A stretch of DNA of 6,687 bases from Nanobdellota archaeon (GTDB lineage: Archaea; Nanobdellota; Nanobdellia; Woesearchaeales; GW2011-AR15). Shown here one piece after another: positions 6,431 to 6,687 of this stretch. The stretch spans positions 1-6,687 of the forward strand of contig JAHIYL010000189.1 of NCBI GenBank assembly GCA_018815145.1, read 5' to 3'. Positions within the stretch are counted from its first letter, which is position 1. Every line of letters begins with the position of its first letter. The notes under the pieces were generated by a model, which made no database searches, was not told the origin of the DNA, and saw only the letters and a list, made by a program, of their open reading frames with translations. The position numbers were made by a program, and so were the translations under genes.

Positions 6431-6439
6431 GGGGTGGAG
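6431..6439 (+). promoter_or_regulatory. Shine-Dalgarno of the PRC-barrel gene
   Basis: GGGGTGGAG ends 4 nt before the ATG at 6444. The purine-rich GGTGGAG resembles the archaeal GGAGGTGA consensus and supports this start. Confidence 0.6.
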
Positions 6440-6443
6440 AATA

Positions 6444-6687
6444 ATGACCGAATCAGAAGAAAACAAAAAATTTTCAAAACAGCTTCTTGGAAAAACAATA
6501 GTCAGCAAAACCGGAAAAAGATTTGGCGAAGTGGGAGATATCATCTTTGAGACAAAATCAGGAGAACTGATCCATATGGTTGTCACAAATCCAACTTCTT
6601 ATACTGAAAAACTTGAATTAGAAAAAGACAAGCAGGGAAGGATCTTAATTCCATTCTCAGCAGTGATTGCTGTCGGTGACTTCATGG
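6444..6687 (+). CDS. PRC-barrel domain protein, first 81 residues (cut by window edge)
   Basis: The frame runs open from ATG 6444 to the right edge. After a short charged lead (MTESEENKKFSK) it shows the PRC-barrel pattern: LLGKTIVSKTGKRFGEVGDI (residues 15-34), an acidic hairpin with SGELIHMVVTN, a charged insert, and the closing strand ILIPFSAVIAVGDFM (67-81). In short archaeal PRC-barrel proteins the pattern VGDFV sits a few residues before the end, so only a little is probably missing. PRC barrels are small beta-barrels found in bacterial photosynthetic reaction-centre H subunits and in RimM. In haloarchaea, PRC-barrel proteins (CdpB) take part in cell division with SepF. Nothing here shows which role this one has. 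It is divergent from the aro operon, has its own TATA box and ribosome site, and has no evident functional link to aromatic synthesis. Confidence 0.85.
   Translation, partial: MTESEENKKFSKQLLGKTIVSKTGKRFGEVGDIIFETKSGELIHMVVTNPTSYTEKLELEKDKQGRILIPFSAVIAVGDFM

Noticed and set aside
1..6687. CRISPR arrays, tRNA or rRNA genes, insertion sequences
   Set aside because: I saw no spaced direct repeats, no tRNA-like cloverleaf sequence and no transposase motifs. Nearly all of the window is accounted for by coding sequence, and the 325-nt gap is explained by the leader and promoters.

Overview
The window is an AT-rich stretch that most likely comes from an archaeon. The evidence is archaeal-style TTTATATA boxes in the one long intergenic region, placed about 25-30 nt from the expected transcript starts, strong AGGTGA/GGTGGAG-type Shine-Dalgarno sequences, and a free-standing PRC-barrel protein of the short archaeal kind. 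The lineage (for example Euryarchaeota versus DPANN) cannot be fixed from this sequence alone. None of the enzymes forces an archaeal assignment: the shikimate enzymes look bacterial in type, with a Thermotoga-like DAHP synthase, a classical AroB and a P-loop shikimate kinase.

Layout. Positions 1-6118 on the minus strand hold a compact, apparently single-transcript shikimate operon, in transcription order: DAHP synthase (aroF), dehydroquinate synthase (aroB), EPSP synthase (aroA), P-loop shikimate kinase (aroK), a fused dehydroquinase/shikimate dehydrogenase (aroDE), and the start of an EamA/DMT-family membrane transporter that runs off the left edge. The aro genes overlap or nearly abut, which indicates translational coupling. 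Together they encode every step from PEP plus erythrose-4-phosphate to EPSP. Chorismate synthase (aroC) and the Phe/Tyr/Trp branches are not in the window. Positions 6444-6687 on the plus strand hold the first 81 codons of a divergent PRC-barrel gene.

The most interesting part is the 325-nt intergenic region 6119-6443. On the minus strand, a TATA box at 6337-6330 predicts a transcript start almost on top of an ATG at 6304. That ATG opens a 28-codon ORF whose second half is packed with Phe, Tyr and Trp, ending ...GYYFFYW-stop. Its stop codon directly abuts a strong hairpin (11 bp plus 6 bp) at 6217-6173, and aroF starts 54 nt further on with a TTG codon behind a good Shine-Dalgarno. This is the architecture of a leader-peptide attenuator (compare bacterial trpL and pheL), placed in front of the operon that makes the precursor of exactly these three amino acids. 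In an archaeon this would be unusual. The main caution is that the region is T-rich, which by itself favours Phe and Tyr codons.
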